Source of the DNA: Bacillota bacterium
GTDB lineage: Bacteria > Bacillota > Clostridia > Christensenellales > UMGS416
Assembly: GCA_023410875.1 (NCBI GenBank)
Contig: JAEYPH010000058.1
Location: forward strand, 1 to 64,000
Direction of reading: 5' to 3'
Length of the DNA: 64,000 nucleotides
Below the pieces are notes generated by a model, which ran no database searches, was not told where the DNA came from, and saw nothing but the letters and a program-made list of their open reading frames with translations. Below, in pieces: positions 9,019 to 16,855 of this stretch (position 1 is its first letter; each line of letters starts with the position of its first letter). The position numbers were made by a program, and so were the translations under genes.

Positions 9019-9042
9019 AAAAAAAGGCTTATCCAATAAGCC
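9019..9042 (-). terminator. Attenuator terminator in the leader of the NTPase gene
   Basis: On the minus strand GGCTTA-TTGGA-TAAGCC is followed directly by seven T residues. It lies 33 nt before the start codon of the gene it precedes, and its own promoter is only ~90 nt upstream. That makes it a premature terminator rather than the end of another gene. An overlapping pair, AAGGCT...AGCCTT, could form a competing stem. Confidence 0.7.
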
Positions 9043-9064
9043 AATGAGCCTTGAATCCAATTCG

Positions 9065-9103
9065 TTAGCGGATTCGATTGTTGTTATAAAGGCAGATGCA
9101 CAT
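9065..9103 (-). CDS. Putative 12-residue leader peptide
   Basis: A mini-ORF encodes MCICLYNNNRIR followed by TAA. AAGGAG (9116-9111) is 7 nt before its ATG, good spacing. Its last codons overlap the GAATCC arm of a stem with GGATTC, which in turn precedes the terminator. A ribosome stalled near the end would therefore change the folding. This is the classic shape of ribosome-controlled attenuation; the inducing signal is unknown. It is short, so the claim rests on its position and ribosome site. Confidence 0.5.
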   Translation of the reverse strand: MCICLYNNNRIR

Positions 9104-9130
9104 ATCGTCGCTCCTTAAGAGATGCACTTC

Positions 9131-9160
9131 ATTATATCATCCAGTTTGATTGTCAGGCAA
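9131..9160 (-). promoter_or_regulatory. Promoter of the leader peptide/NTPase unit
   Basis: The -35 is TTGCCT (9160-9155), the spacer 18 nt, and the -10 TATAAT (9136-9131) with an upstream TG (extended -10). Transcription should start near 9125, leaving a ~140-nt leader that includes the mini-ORF and the terminator. Confidence 0.65.
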
Positions 9161-9378
9161 CGAACGAAAAAGGGCGGCATAGAGGTCAGCGTGGGCCTGC
9201 CGGAGCGACCAGCGCCCACCTGCGAACCCCTGCCCTCCCGCCGGAATACTCTGTAACGGGCCACCTTATAGCGGCGACAATGCTGTCGCCGCAGAACATG
9301 TGCAGACAGCAGCAGCACGTCCAACCATTAACAAGTGAGTTATACAACGGTGGCCACTGAGGCGATGGAGGCTAAGCC

Positions 9379-10221
9379 ATGAGAGCAAACGATCCCACTG
9401 TCAACTACCTGCCGGGATACAACCCCTGCCTGGACATGGGCGATATGCCCATGCCTGCGGCTCCCTACGCCATGGCCGAAGGCGGCGAGGAGGCCGCCGG
9501 CGAGCCCGCGCCGGCGCCCCAGCCCAGCCCATGCCCCAGCGGCGCGGTGCCCTACACGGTGGAAGAAGGCGATACCCTCTACAGCATCGGCCGTCTGTAC
9601 GGCGCCACCGTGGCCGACATTCTGAACGCCAACCCCGGCCTGGGCGAGATGATCTACATAGGCCAGACATTGTGCATCCCGATCCCCAAACCCTGCCGCG
9701 GCCAGAAGATCACCGTGGCCCCCGGTGACACATTCTACAGCATTGCCCGCAAGCATGCCATCACCGTGACAGAGCTCATGAACGCCAACCCTGGTGTAAC
9801 CCCCAACATGCTGGCCGCTGGCAGCATGCTGTGCGTGCCCCACCCGGTGACCCGCCCCTGCCCCGCCGGGGCAATGACCTACACCGTGATCCAGGGAGAC
9901 ACGCTGACCAGCATCGCCGAGCGCTTCTCCGTGAGCATCTACGGGCTGACCATCGCCAACCCCGGCGTGCCCATCGAGAACCTGACGCCGGGCATGCGCC
10001 TGTGCATCGCGCCGTTCTCCTGCCTGCCACCGTGCGTGGAGAGCGAGCGTTACACTCTTTCCGCCGGCGAGGACCTGAACCGCGTGGCCGAGCGCTTCCA
10101 CCTGAGCACCGATGACCTGCTGCGGGCCAACCCCTTCGTGCCGCCGTGCTACTTTGCGCCGGGCAACACCGTGTGCATCCCCAACAAGCCGGTGGCAACG
10201 ACCTCAAGACGACGCCGATAA
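9379..10221 (+). CDS. Protein with four LysM domains, probably spore-associated
   Basis: A 280-residue protein made of four LysM peptidoglycan-binding modules, at about residues 58-103, 109-153, 166-211 and 222-270. Each has the YTV..GDTLYSI...NANP...GQTLCIP pattern. The first 55 residues are Pro/Ala/Glu-rich, and there is no signal peptide or membrane segment. In spore-formers such LysM proteins, like SafA, are made in the mother cell and attach to the cortex or coat; that role here is inference. Each module carries paired cysteines (for example PCRG and CIP) that could cross-link. GGAGG lies 7 nt before the ATG. Confidence 0.85.
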   Translation: MRANDPTVNYLPGYNPCLDMGDMPMPAAPYAMAEGGEEAAGEPAPAPQPSPCPSGAVPYTVEEGDTLYSIGRLYGATVADILNANPGLGEMIYIGQTLCIPIPKPCRGQKITVAPGDTFYSIARKHAITVTELMNANPGVTPNMLAAGSMLCVPHPVTRPCPAGAMTYTVIQGDTLTSIAERFSVSIYGLTIANPGVPIENLTPGMRLCIAPFSCLPPCVESERYTLSAGEDLNRVAERFHLSTDDLLRANPFVPPCYFAPGNTVCIPNKPVATTSRRRR

Positions 10222-10227
10222 CGTGTG

Positions 10228-10432
10228 TCGCCTGCGGCGCGCTACGCCTTGGCGATTCAGAAGACTTGCATATATGCTAGGTTTCGGCCCGGCGATAACC
10301 GTCGCCGGGCCTGTGCTTGCCTGTTGGTACCCATGCAGATGAAAGAGAGAACGGGGATCGCTCCGGCGGACTCTTGTGACGTTTCTCTTTCAGATGCCGT
10401 TTCCTCCCGTCGGGTAAACCGCCGGTCGGTGC
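10228..10432 (-). repeat. Dispersed multi-hairpin element, copy F
   Basis: A minus-strand copy. Hairpin 1 (about 10429-10411) is followed by GGGAGGAAAC, hairpin 3 (10311-10286) is a perfect 10-bp stem with the CGGTTA loop, and hairpin 4 lies at 10255-10228. It starts 7 bp past the LysM stop. The rest of this 394-bp gap holds a CATTCTGAG-type repeat fragment (10452-10480) and the promoter of the next gene. Confidence 0.8.
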
Positions 10433-10451
10433 CAAGTCCACACCTCGTACT

Positions 10452-10480
10452 GTCATTCTGAGCGCAGCGAAGAATCCCCT
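10452..10480 (+). repeat. CATTCTGAG-type repeat, fragment
   Basis: TGTCATTCTGAGCGCAGCGA followed by AGAATCCCC is one arm of the palindromic repeat found as three full units at 51967-52270. Confidence 0.7.
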
Positions 10481-10564
10481 TGAATTAGCCGTTCACATAG
10501 CTTATGCGTTTAGCAAGACCACCTGTCTTTCCGCAAATTATGCTTTGCATTCTGCAAAGCACAC

Positions 10565-10592
10565 TTGACATTCCCTTTGCCCATGCTATACT
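10565..10592 (+). promoter_or_regulatory. Strong promoter of the XRE/membrane gene pair
   Basis: TTGACA (10565-10570), 16-nt spacer, TATACT (10587-10592) with a TG two bases before the -10 (extended -10). The ribosome site AAAGGAGGTG follows at 10601-10610. Confidence 0.8.
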
Positions 10593-10615
10593 GAAATCAC
10601 AAAGGAGGTGGCCCT

Positions 10616-10843
10616 TTGGATGACAAAGCAAAACTGAAAAACCGCCTGAAAGTAGCCAGGGCCGAGCTGGACCTCTCCCAAGAGCAGCTGGCCAACATGG
10701 CCGGCGTATCCCGGCAGACCATCGGTTCCATCGAAAGCGGGCAGTACTGCCCCACGGCCAAGCTCGCGCTGATCCTATCCCGGTGCCTGCACAAGAGCTT
10801 TGAAGACCTATTCTATCTGGAGGAGGAAACCCATCATGGATAA
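10616..10843 (+). CDS. XRE-family HTH regulator
   Basis: A 75-residue Cro/CI-type DNA-binding protein consisting of little more than its helix-turn-helix. LSQEQLANMAGVSRQTIGSIE (about residues 20-40) covers both helices and the turn, and a second conserved patch, FEDLFYLEE, follows. It starts with TTG, placed 5 nt after AAAGGAGGTG; no in-frame ATG is available nearby. Its end overlaps the next gene by 8 bp. Small XRE genes paired with a membrane-protein gene are common in Bacillota, where the regulator usually controls the pair. Confidence 0.88.
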   Translation: MDDKAKLKNRLKVARAELDLSQEQLANMAGVSRQTIGSIESGQYCPTAKLALILSRCLHKSFEDLFYLEEETHHG

Positions 10844-11183
10844 CAGCAACAACGAACCGGGCAAGCAGTCGCCGCTCTATGGCGTTGTGGATGAACGGAC
10901 CAAGGCCATCGTATACCGGGGCGACGCATATGGCGGAAGGTTTACGCTCTTTGCGCTGCTCGGGGACATCTTCCTCCGTGGGCTGAACCTGGACATTCCT
11001 TTGATCCACTCCAATTGGGATTTGCTGCTGATCGTGATCCTCGGAAGCCTTGTTTCCATCGGCTATCAGGTCAAGAGCAAGGTCCTCGCCGGGCGCCCGC
11101 CTGCGCGGAGCTTTCTGTTCCTCATCGCCATCATGGGTTTGGGTGCTCTGGTCTCCATCCTCATCCACTTTCTGCTGCCATAA
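10836..11183 (+). CDS. Small membrane protein, partner of the XRE regulator
   Basis: A 115-residue protein with two clear membrane segments, around LLLIVILGSLVSIGY and FLFLIAIMGLGALVSILIHFLL at the C-terminus, plus a polar N-terminal region of about 50 residues. I do not recognise a named domain. The ATG at 10836 is preceded by GAGG and overlaps the regulator gene, so the two are translationally coupled. It probably senses or changes some membrane state on behalf of the regulator, but nothing in the sequence proves this. Confidence 0.65.
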   Translation: MDNSNNEPGKQSPLYGVVDERTKAIVYRGDAYGGRFTLFALLGDIFLRGLNLDIPLIHSNWDLLLIVILGSLVSIGYQVKSKVLAGRPPARSFLFLIAIMGLGALVSILIHFLLP

Positions 11184-11197
11184 CAATCCACACCGTC

Positions 11198-11237
11198 AAA
11201 CGCCCGTGATCCGCACAGCGGATTCCGGGCGTTTTTC
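11198..11237 (+). terminator. Intrinsic terminator
   Basis: AAACGCCCG pairs with CGGGCGTTT across an inner TCCGC/GCGGA stem, and five T residues follow. It ends the XRE/membrane operon 14 bp past the stop. Confidence 0.9.
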
Positions 11238-11300
11238 GTTGTTGATAGTTTGTGTGCCGTGTGGACAACCTAAAGCATCAAACAAGGAGTTGATGCAACG

Positions 11301-12020
11301 ATGTCGACGGAACCCAACCCCACCGTACAGCCCGAGCAACCCGCGCAGCCAACGCCGCCGGACCCAACCACAAATTACGGCATGCCGACGCCGCTGCCGC
11401 CCATGGTGGAGAAAAGCCCCATCCATTGCATCACGATCGTCGGCCAGATCGAGGGGCACATCATACTGCCCGCCCACAACAAAACGACCAAATACGAGCA
11501 CATCATACCGATGCTGGTGGCCATAGAGGAAAGCCCGGACATCAAGGGCTTCCTGGTACTGCTGAACACCGTAGGCGGCGATGTGGAGGCCGGCCTGGCC
11601 ATCTCCGAGATGATCGCCGGCATGTCCAAACCCTCGGTTTCGGTGGTGCTGGGCGGCGGCCACAGCATCGGCGTGCCGCTGGCGGTCAGCACGACCTATT
11701 CCTTCATCGCGCCTTCGGCCACGATGACGATCCACCCGATCCGCCACACGGGCCTGGTTATCAGCGTGCCGCAGACCTTTGACTATCTGAACAAGATGCA
11801 AGATCGCGTGGTCAGTTTCATCTCCGTGCACAGCCGTGTCAGCCGCGAAAAATTCCTGGAAATGATGATGCGCACCGGCGAAATGGCAGGCGATGTGGGC
11901 ACCATATTGATAGGCAACGAGGCTGTCGCCTGCGGGCTCATCGACGAGCTGGGCACGCTGGACAAGGCCATGAGCAAGCTTCGCAGCCTCATAGAGGAAA
12001 AGGATGTGAAACCTTCATGA
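11301..12020 (+). CDS. tepA: ClpP-fold serine protease, TepA family
   Basis: A 239-residue member of the ClpP/SppA superfamily. A Pro-rich, charged N-terminal tail of about 38 residues is followed by the protease fold: [10 protein letters not shown] (89-98) forms the oxyanion strand and GGGHSIG (118-124) has the likely nucleophile Ser122. TepA-type proteins occur in spore-forming Bacillota next to ylzJ, as here. Their role has been described as help in protein export or sporulation, but is poorly settled. Ribosome site AAGGAG at 11284-11289. The stop overlaps the next start (ATGA). Confidence 0.85.
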   Translation: MSTEPNPTVQPEQPAQPTPPDPTTNYGMPTPLPPMVEKSPIHCITIVGQIEGHIILPAHNKTTKYEHIIPMLVAIEESPDIKGFLVLLNTVGGDVEAGLAISEMIAGMSKPSVSVVLGGGHSIGVPLAVSTTYSFIAPSATMTIHPIRHTGLVISVPQTFDYLNKMQDRVVSFISVHSRVSREKFLEMMMRTGEMAGDVGTILIGNEAVACGLIDELGTLDKAMSKLRSLIEEKDVKPS

Positions 12021-12199
12021 TCTACAGCATTCTGCCGGCCAACGTGATATTGGAGAACCCGGAGGAATTCAAGGCCCCGGAGATCCCCACGATGACATGG
12101 AAGGGCATGCAGGTCACCGTGGACAACGGCTGCATCCGCAATGTACTGAGCTCAAACCCATTCGACTACCTGAACATCGGTCCGTGCAGCAGAATTTAA
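12017..12199 (+). CDS. ylzJ: YlzJ-like protein
   Basis: A 60-residue protein beginning [13 protein letters not shown], as the YlzJ-like family does. It overlaps tepA by 4 bp, the gene order known from Bacillus and its relatives, which is the main support for the call. No signal peptide, no catalytic motif. The function is unknown, but its fixed place behind tepA suggests that the two act together. Confidence 0.75.
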   Translation: MIYSILPANVILENPEEFKAPEIPTMTWKGMQVTVDNGCIRNVLSSNPFDYLNIGPCSRI

Positions 12200-12288
12200 A
12201 ACTGTCTCACCGACCTTTGCCCAGTGTGCGGGTCATGATAAGATTGTGACCTTGTGCTAAAACAGCAAGAGCGTGGCAACCCACCGAT

Positions 12289-12496
12289 TGCCGACGGCGG
12301 ATTCATTCCGCCGAGGAAACATGCACCCGAGCAGACGTCTCGCAAAGGCCCCCCGCCACAACGGCCTACGTTTCTCCCTGAGCTCGCAAGAATAATAGAC
12401 AATGTGCAGGCCCGGCGACGGTTATCGCCGGGCCGAATGCTGACCCTGGGATGAACTGACCAAATCGCCGGCGATGCAACAGCATTGCCGGCGAAA
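12289..12496 (+). repeat. Dispersed multi-hairpin element, copy B
   Basis: Hairpin 1 (GGCGGA-TTCAT-TCCGCC) is followed by GAGGAAAC. Hairpin 3 (12409-12434) has 10 perfect pairs and a CGGTTA loop. Hairpin 4 (12465-12494) has 13 pairs with one G-T and an AACA loop. It fills nearly the whole gap between the converging ylzJ and SDR genes and may also end their transcripts. Confidence 0.85.
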
Positions 12497-12508
12497 GCGA
12501 AGTGCGCC

Positions 12509-13264
12509 TTAGCGCACAGCTCTTCCCCCACACACCGGGATCAATGCGCCGGTCACATAGCTGGCCAAGTCCGAAGCCAGGAAGGCCACGACGTTGGCAA
12601 TCTCTTGATCGGTGCCCCGGCGGCCCATGGGCACGCTTTGCAGATAGCCCGTGCTATCCACCATGCCTTCGGTGCGTTCGCGGTCGCTGATGGTCCAGCC
12701 CGGGGCCACCTGGTTCACGGTTACGCCGAAGGCGCCCACCTCCCGCGCCAGTATCTTAAGCAGGCCGTCCATGCCGCTCTTGCCGGCCACATAGGCAGCC
12801 TGGCCGGCCAGATGCAGCAGCGTGCACTCGGTGTTGATGCCGATGAAGCGGCCGTACCCCTGCTCCTTCATGTGCGGCACAAAGGCCTTGGCCATCAGCA
12901 CGTTCTGCATCACGCAGGAGCGGAACTGGCTCTCGAAGTCTGCGTTGTCCTGCTCCAGCACCGTGGTCCAGCGGTATTGGCTCACGGCGTTGTCCACGAC
13001 GATGTCCGGCCAGCCCAAGCCCTCTGCCGCGGCGTCGCGCAGCGCGTGCACCTGCGCCTCGTCGGTGATATCGGCGGATACGGCAATGGCTTTGCGGCCC
13101 ATGGCCTGTATCTCCTGCACCAGCTGCTGGGCCACGGCGGCGCTACTGTGGTAGTGTACGGCCACATCAGCCCCGCAGGCCGCCAGCGTGCGGGCCATGA
13201 CCCGCCCCAGCTGACCGGCAGCGCCGGTCACGACGGCAACCTTGCCGCTCAAATCGATCTGCAT
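12509..13264 (-). CDS. SDR-family oxidoreductase, FabG-like
   Basis: A 251-residue short-chain dehydrogenase of classical length. The NAD(P) loop is GAAGQLG (14-20) and the catalytic pair is Tyr158/Lys162 in YVAGK. Two deviations are visible: the serine expected 13 residues before the tyrosine is Thr145, and the usual NNAG strand reads DNAV (91-94). It ends in GALIPVCGG, the FabG-type C-terminal motif. Substrate unknown; a sugar or polyol dehydrogenase is as likely as fatty-acid synthesis, since no fab genes are near. Confidence 0.85.
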   Translation of the reverse strand: MQIDLSGKVAVVTGAAGQLGRVMARTLAACGADVAVHYHSSAAVAQQLVQEIQAMGRKAIAVSADITDEAQVHALRDAAAEGLGWPDIVVDNAVSQYRWTTVLEQDNADFESQFRSCVMQNVLMAKAFVPHMKEQGYGRFIGINTECTLLHLAGQAAYVAGKSGMDGLLKILAREVGAFGVTVNQVAPGWTISDRERTEGMVDSTGYLQSVPMGRRGTDQEIANVVAFLASDLASYVTGALIPVCGGRAVR

Positions 13265-13299
13265 TTGTCTGTCCTCCTGATTGGGTTGGCACCATCCTA

Positions 13300-13707
13300 T
13301 CAGGTATCGGCGGTGTACACAACAATGTCATGCCGGCGGCGCCACCGCGCCGCCCAGAAGCGGTTGCCGATGGCGTTGTCGGTGTACACGAACACATGGC
13401 AGCGGTCCACACCCTGGGCCTGCAGCGCCGCACGGCAGGCGTCCACCAGCGCCGCGCCGATGCCCCGCCCCCGGTGCCCGGGCAGCACCGCCACGTGGTA
13501 CAGGTAACCCCGGCGGCCATCATGACCGCACAGCGCCGTGCCGATCAGAGCGCCATCCTGTTCCCAGAGCATGCTGCAGCCGGGGTTGCGCACCAGGAAT
13601 CCGGCAATGGGCTCCGGCTCGTCTGCGGCGGTGATACCCAGCCCCGGCGTAGCCTTCCATAGCGCCAACGCAGCGTCATAATCGGCAAAGGTGAACTCTC
13701 GGATCAT
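13300..13707 (-). CDS. GNAT-family N-acetyltransferase
   Basis: A 135-residue acetyl-CoA-dependent transferase, typical GNAT length. The core LYHVAVLPGHRGRGIGAALV (about residues 71-90) contains the pyrophosphate-binding R/Q-x-x-G-x-G/A loop (RGRGIG). The ATG at 13707 is preceded by GGAGGGAACC, so the four codons before it are not used. The substrate cannot be predicted. It lies 35 bp upstream of the SDR gene and is probably in the same transcript. Confidence 0.85.
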   Translation of the reverse strand: MIREFTFADYDAALALWKATPGLGITAADEPEPIAGFLVRNPGCSMLWEQDGALIGTALCGHDGRRGYLYHVAVLPGHRGRGIGAALVDACRAALQAQGVDRCHVFVYTDNAIGNRFWAARWRRRHDIVVYTADT

Positions 13708-13770
13708 GGTTCCCTCCAAATCGAGTACGCATTATTATTCTATTCTATTTATTTTTATGCATTCGTCAAG

Positions 13771-13801
13771 TAAAAAAGAGCCGCTCCACATGGGAGCGGC
13801 C
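13771..13801 (-). terminator. Intrinsic terminator
   Basis: On the minus strand GCCGCTCC-CATGT-GGAGCGGC is followed by CTTTTTT. It ends the mutarotase-like gene 17 bp past its stop. Confidence 0.9.
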
Positions 13802-13817
13802 CGGAGAAACCGTATTC

Positions 13818-14867
13818 TTACTTGTCCTTCTCGCAGTCGCAATTCTCGCCGTGTTCGTGGTCATGCCCGCAATCGCACTCGCCGTCGCAATCGCACTCAT
13901 CGTCGCAATCGCACTCGTCGCCGCACTCGTCACAGCCGCAACCGCAGCCGCACCCGTCGTCGCAGTCACAATCGCCGATGATGTCATCCATGAGCGTCTC
14001 GATGGCGTCGTCATCGTTGGCGGGAGCCTCAATGCCATCCACCAGCGCCCAGCACTCCATGTGCTCCAGCTCTTCGCCGGGCTCCACCTTGACCAGCGGA
14101 GAGAGGGTCTCCATCTCCAACATGAAGTCGGTCGTATAGGTCTCGTAGGACATGCCGCCGTCGGGATACTTCTCCTCGTCCTCGTGGATGTGCTGCTTGA
14201 CGAACACCTGGTCGAAGTTGAAATAGGCCGCCCAACCATACTCGTTGGTGATGCCCAGCTTGAACGGCGGCTTGGTGGCCGGGTCCTGCTGCAGCGTGAT
14301 GTAGCGGCTGCCCCACCAGATGCGGTCGTCATTCATCTTGCTGTAAGGCCACAGGGCGATGGTGCGGTTGGCCAGCAGCCCGGTGTCGGTTTCGGACATC
14401 GGTATTACTTCCTTGCCGCCGGGGGCCATCACCGACAGCGCCCACACGGCGAATTCCGCCGGCCACGCGCCTACATTGCGGATGCGGTGCAGCACGGTCA
14501 CAGCGGAGCTCTCGGTGTCCATGGAGATCTCCATCTCCTTCTGGGTCATGGCGAAGGGTTCGGGCTCCTGAACGACGATGATGCCGTCCTCGGTGGCTTC
14601 CCACTTCACGGGCTTGTTGTCGTTTTCATAGGTACGAGGCATGTTCTCGGGGCTGTGCCACAGGCGGTGGCCGCCCAGAATCTTCCAGCCGGTTGCTTCA
14701 TTGACCTGATCGGGCGCCTCGGCGAACATGTTCTCCCGGCCGGTGAAGCCGTAGCGGATGATGCGCGGGCCGACGTCCACGGTGACGACGAGGTCCACGA
14801 TGCCGTTGGACACCTCGATGCAGCGGCCAAACGCGCCATATGTGATTTCCTTGATCGAAATAGCCAT
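13818..14867 (-). CDS. Mutarotase-like (DUF4380-type) protein with Cys/Asp-rich tail
   Basis: A 349-residue protein. Residues 1-298 look like the galactose mutarotase/aldose epimerase-type beta-sandwich seen in DUF4380 proteins (VVTVDVGPRIIRYGF, GGHRLWHSPE, WALSVMAPGG). The last 51 residues are extraordinary: 15 Cys, 15 Asp and 3 His, mostly in alternating DC and GC pairs, ending GHDHEHGENCDCEKDK. Such a tail should bind thiophilic or divalent metal ions. No signal peptide, so it is probably cytoplasmic. The ATG at 14867 follows GGAGG; the frame upstream of it is spurious. The function of the pair of domains is unknown. Confidence 0.75.
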   Translation of the reverse strand: MAISIKEITYGAFGRCIEVSNGIVDLVVTVDVGPRIIRYGFTGRENMFAEAPDQVNEATGWKILGGHRLWHSPENMPRTYENDNKPVKWEATEDGIIVVQEPEPFAMTQKEMEISMDTESSAVTVLHRIRNVGAWPAEFAVWALSVMAPGGKEVIPMSETDTGLLANRTIALWPYSKMNDDRIWWGSRYITLQQDPATKPPFKLGITNEYGWAAYFNFDQVFVKQHIHEDEEKYPDGGMSYETYTTDFMLEMETLSPLVKVEPGEELEHMECWALVDGIEAPANDDDAIETLMDDIIGDCDCDDGCGCGCGCDECGDECDCDDECDCDGECDCGHDHEHGENCDCEKDK

Positions 14868-15030
14868 TGGGATTCCTCCAAACATTTGGTATGGTAAAAT
14901 TCTAACAGCAAAGCCAGGGTATAGCAAGGGTCATAACCGCCGGCGGGATATCCATTACGATATCTTTACATTCATAGGCATCTTGTGAAAACAAACCGCG
15001 CATACTACAATGGCTTGGGAGGTGCGAACC

Positions 15031-15282
15031 ATGGAAAACGAACGCGACGACATCGTCAGTTTTGAGATCGACGACGGCAAGACGCTGGAATTCACGCTGC
15101 TGCACACCTTTTACCACGATGGCGGCCAGTATGCGGTACTCAAACCCGCCGACGGCGGCGACGCCGCTCTGATCGCCGAGATGGTGGACGCCGACGGGCC
15201 GGAGGAGGCCTTTCTGCCGCTGACGCTGGACCGCCAGCAGGCGCTGCTGGATTATCTGAATCGTGGTGGATCTGAGGACTGA
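15031..15282 (+). CDS. DUF1292-family protein
   Basis: An 83-residue acidic protein of the DUF1292 (YrzB-like) family: DDIVSFEIDDGKTLEFTLLHTFYHDGGQYAVLKPAD near the start matches the family's single small domain. The ATG at 15031 follows GGGAGGTGCG; the seven codons upstream in frame are unlikely to be used. Family members often lie near yrrK/ruvX-type genes; here it is alone. Role unknown. Confidence 0.82.
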   Translation: MENERDDIVSFEIDDGKTLEFTLLHTFYHDGGQYAVLKPADGGDAALIAEMVDADGPEEAFLPLTLDRQQALLDYLNRGGSED

Positions 15283-15316
15283 ATCCATGGCTTCCCCTGG
15301 AGGGGAAGGCTAAGGT

Positions 15317-15345
15317 AGAAAAAGCCCGCGCGATTGCGCGGGCTT
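15317..15345 (-). terminator. Terminator between DUF1292 gene and ABC operon
   Basis: AAGCCCGCGC-GATT-GCGCGGGCTT is a perfect 10-bp stem. On the minus strand TTTTTC follows, which fits the end of the ABC transporter operon. Just upstream (15288-15312) is a fragment of the GGCTTCCCC repeat. Confidence 0.85.
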
Positions 15346-15359
15346 GACTTGTATTTTCC

Positions 15360-16091
15360 TCAGTTGTTCTTGAGCACCTTTCCCAGGAACGTCTGCAGCC
15401 GGGGGCTCTTGGGGTTGGCGAAGAGCTGCTGCGGCGGCCCCTGCTCCACGATGCGGCCCTCGTCCATAAACAGCACCCGGGTGCCGACCTCCCGGGCGAA
15501 GCCCATCTCGTGGGTCACGACAACCATCGTCATGCCCTGTTGAGCCAGGTCCTTCATGACGTCCAGCACCTCGCCGACCATCTCCGGGTCCAGCGCGCTG
15601 GTGGGCTCATCGAAGAGCATCACGTCGGGCTCCATGGCCAGCGCCCGCACGATGGCGATGCGCTGCTTCTGCCCGCCGGAAAGCTGCGGCGGGTAGGCCT
15701 CAGCCTTCTCCGGCAAGCCTACGCGGCGCAGCAGCGCCATGGCCCGCTCGTCGGCCTCGGTCTGGGTGCACAGCTTAAGCTGCACCGGCGCCAGCGTGAT
15801 GTTCTGGCGCACCGTCAGGTGCGGGAACAGGTTGAACTGCTGGAACACCATGCCCATCTTGCGGCGCAAACGGTCCACATCGGCGCCCGGCGCGGTGATG
15901 TCGTTGCCCTCGAAGATCACCTGGCCGGAGGTTGGCGTCTCCAGCAGGTTCAGGCAGCGCAGAAAAGTGCTCTTGCCCGAGCCCGAGGGGCCAATGACCA
16001 CGACCTTCTCTCCCTGGTCGATGTGCTCGCTGATGTCGTCCAGCACGCGGACAGGGCCAAACTCCTTGACCAGATTCTTAACGGTGATCAC
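15360..16091 (-). CDS. Polar amino-acid ABC transporter, ATP-binding subunit
   Basis: A 243-residue ATPase of the GlnQ/HisP/ArtP type. It has Walker [10 protein letters not shown] (about residues 35-43), the Q-loop [14 protein letters not shown] typical of polar amino-acid importers, the signature LSGGQKQR, and Walker [15 protein letters not shown]. It drives import by the permease and binding protein encoded just upstream; its start overlaps the permease gene by 14 bp. The shared box with argG suggests that arginine or a related basic amino acid is the substrate. Confidence 0.94.
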   Translation of the reverse strand: MITVKNLVKEFGPVRVLDDISEHIDQGEKVVVIGPSGSGKSTFLRCLNLLETPTSGQVIFEGNDITAPGADVDRLRRKMGMVFQQFNLFPHLTVRQNITLAPVQLKLCTQTEADERAMALLRRVGLPEKAEAYPPQLSGGQKQRIAIVRALAMEPDVMLFDEPTSALDPEMVGEVLDVMKDLAQQGMTMVVVTHEMGFAREVGTRVLFMDEGRIVEQGPPQQLFANPKSPRLQTFLGKVLKNN

Positions 16092-16773
16092 TCTTGCGCA
16101 GCCTCCCCTCCAGCTTGCCCAGTGCCCAGGTCATAAGCATCACGATAACCAGATAGATCGCTGCAACCAGCAGCAGAGGCACCATGGCCTCATAGGTCTG
16201 GCTCTTGATGATGTCGCCGGCCTTGGCCAGGTCCATCGTGCCGATGAAGCCCGCCACCGACGTTTCCTTGAGCAGCGTGATGAGCTCATTGCCCAGCGCC
16301 GGCAGAATGTTCTTGAAGGCCTGGGGCAGGATGATGTGGCGCATGGACGCGTTGTACGAAAGGCCCAACGAGCGCCCGGCCTCCATCTGCCCGCGGTCCA
16401 CGGCCAATATGCCGGCGCGGATGATCTCGGCCACATAGGCGCCGGAGTTGATGCCGAAGGCGATGATGGACACCAGCACCTTGTCGATGTTGACCGAGGA
16501 GAAGATGACGAAGTAGATGATCATCAGCTGCACCGTGGCCGGCGTGCCGCGGATGACGGTCAGATAGCCATCGGCCAGCAGCCGCAGGAACCGCAGCGGC
16601 AGCGACCTGCCCGGCGCCACCTTGACCGCCGCAATCAGCAGACCGATCAGGATGCCCAGCGCAACAGCGCCCAGCGTCATGAGCAGCGTGTTTTCCAGGC
16701 CGCGGATGATGTAGAGGTATCGTTCCTTCTCCAGCAGCGTCAGGGAGATTTTAGACCAGAAGTCGTTAAACAT
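16078..16773 (-). CDS. Polar amino-acid ABC transporter, permease subunit
   Basis: A 231-residue inner-membrane protein of the HisMQ family with about five membrane segments (for example [20 protein letters not shown] and [12 protein letters not shown]). The EAA loop, [33 protein letters not shown], docks the ATPase. One permease gene implies a homodimer. It lies between the binding-protein and ATPase genes. Confidence 0.94.
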   Translation of the reverse strand: MFNDFWSKISLTLLEKERYLYIIRGLENTLLMTLGAVALGILIGLLIAAVKVAPGRSLPLRFLRLLADGYLTVIRGTPATVQLMIIYFVIFSSVNIDKVLVSIIAFGINSGAYVAEIIRAGILAVDRGQMEAGRSLGLSYNASMRHIILPQAFKNILPALGNELITLLKETSVAGFIGTMDLAKAGDIIKSQTYEAMVPLLLVAAIYLVIVMLMTWALGKLEGRLRKSDHR

Positions 16774-16807
16774 GGGTGTTCCTTACTGCGTCATAATCAA
16801 ATCATAA

Positions 16808-16840
16808 GCGCGCCCGCAGCACCAACGTGCCGCGGGCGCG
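16808..16840 (-). promoter_or_regulatory. Stem-loop between binding-protein and permease genes
   Basis: GCGCCCGCGGCA pairs with TGCTGCGGGCGC (one mismatch) in the 82-bp gap. No T-run follows, so it probably protects the 3' end of the abundant binding-protein mRNA rather than stopping transcription, as in other such operons. Confidence 0.6.
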
Positions 16841-16855
16841 GGGTTACAGGAGCTG

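Noticed and set aside
9266..9291. GCGGCGACA-ATGC-TGTCGCCGC hairpin as an eighth copy of the multi-hairpin element
   Set aside because: The stem resembles hairpin 4, but the NACA loop, the AGGAAAC box and the other hairpins are missing; it may be a remnant or unrelated.
13840..13960. Short tandem repeats that could suggest a CRISPR array
   Set aside because: The repeats encode the DC/GC tail in frame, there are no unique spacers of regular length, and no cas genes are present.
13851..14897. A 348-codon plus-strand frame opposite the mutarotase-like gene
   Set aside because: It is the shadow of a confident minus-strand gene and begins in the repeat run of the Cys/Asp tail; no ribosome site.
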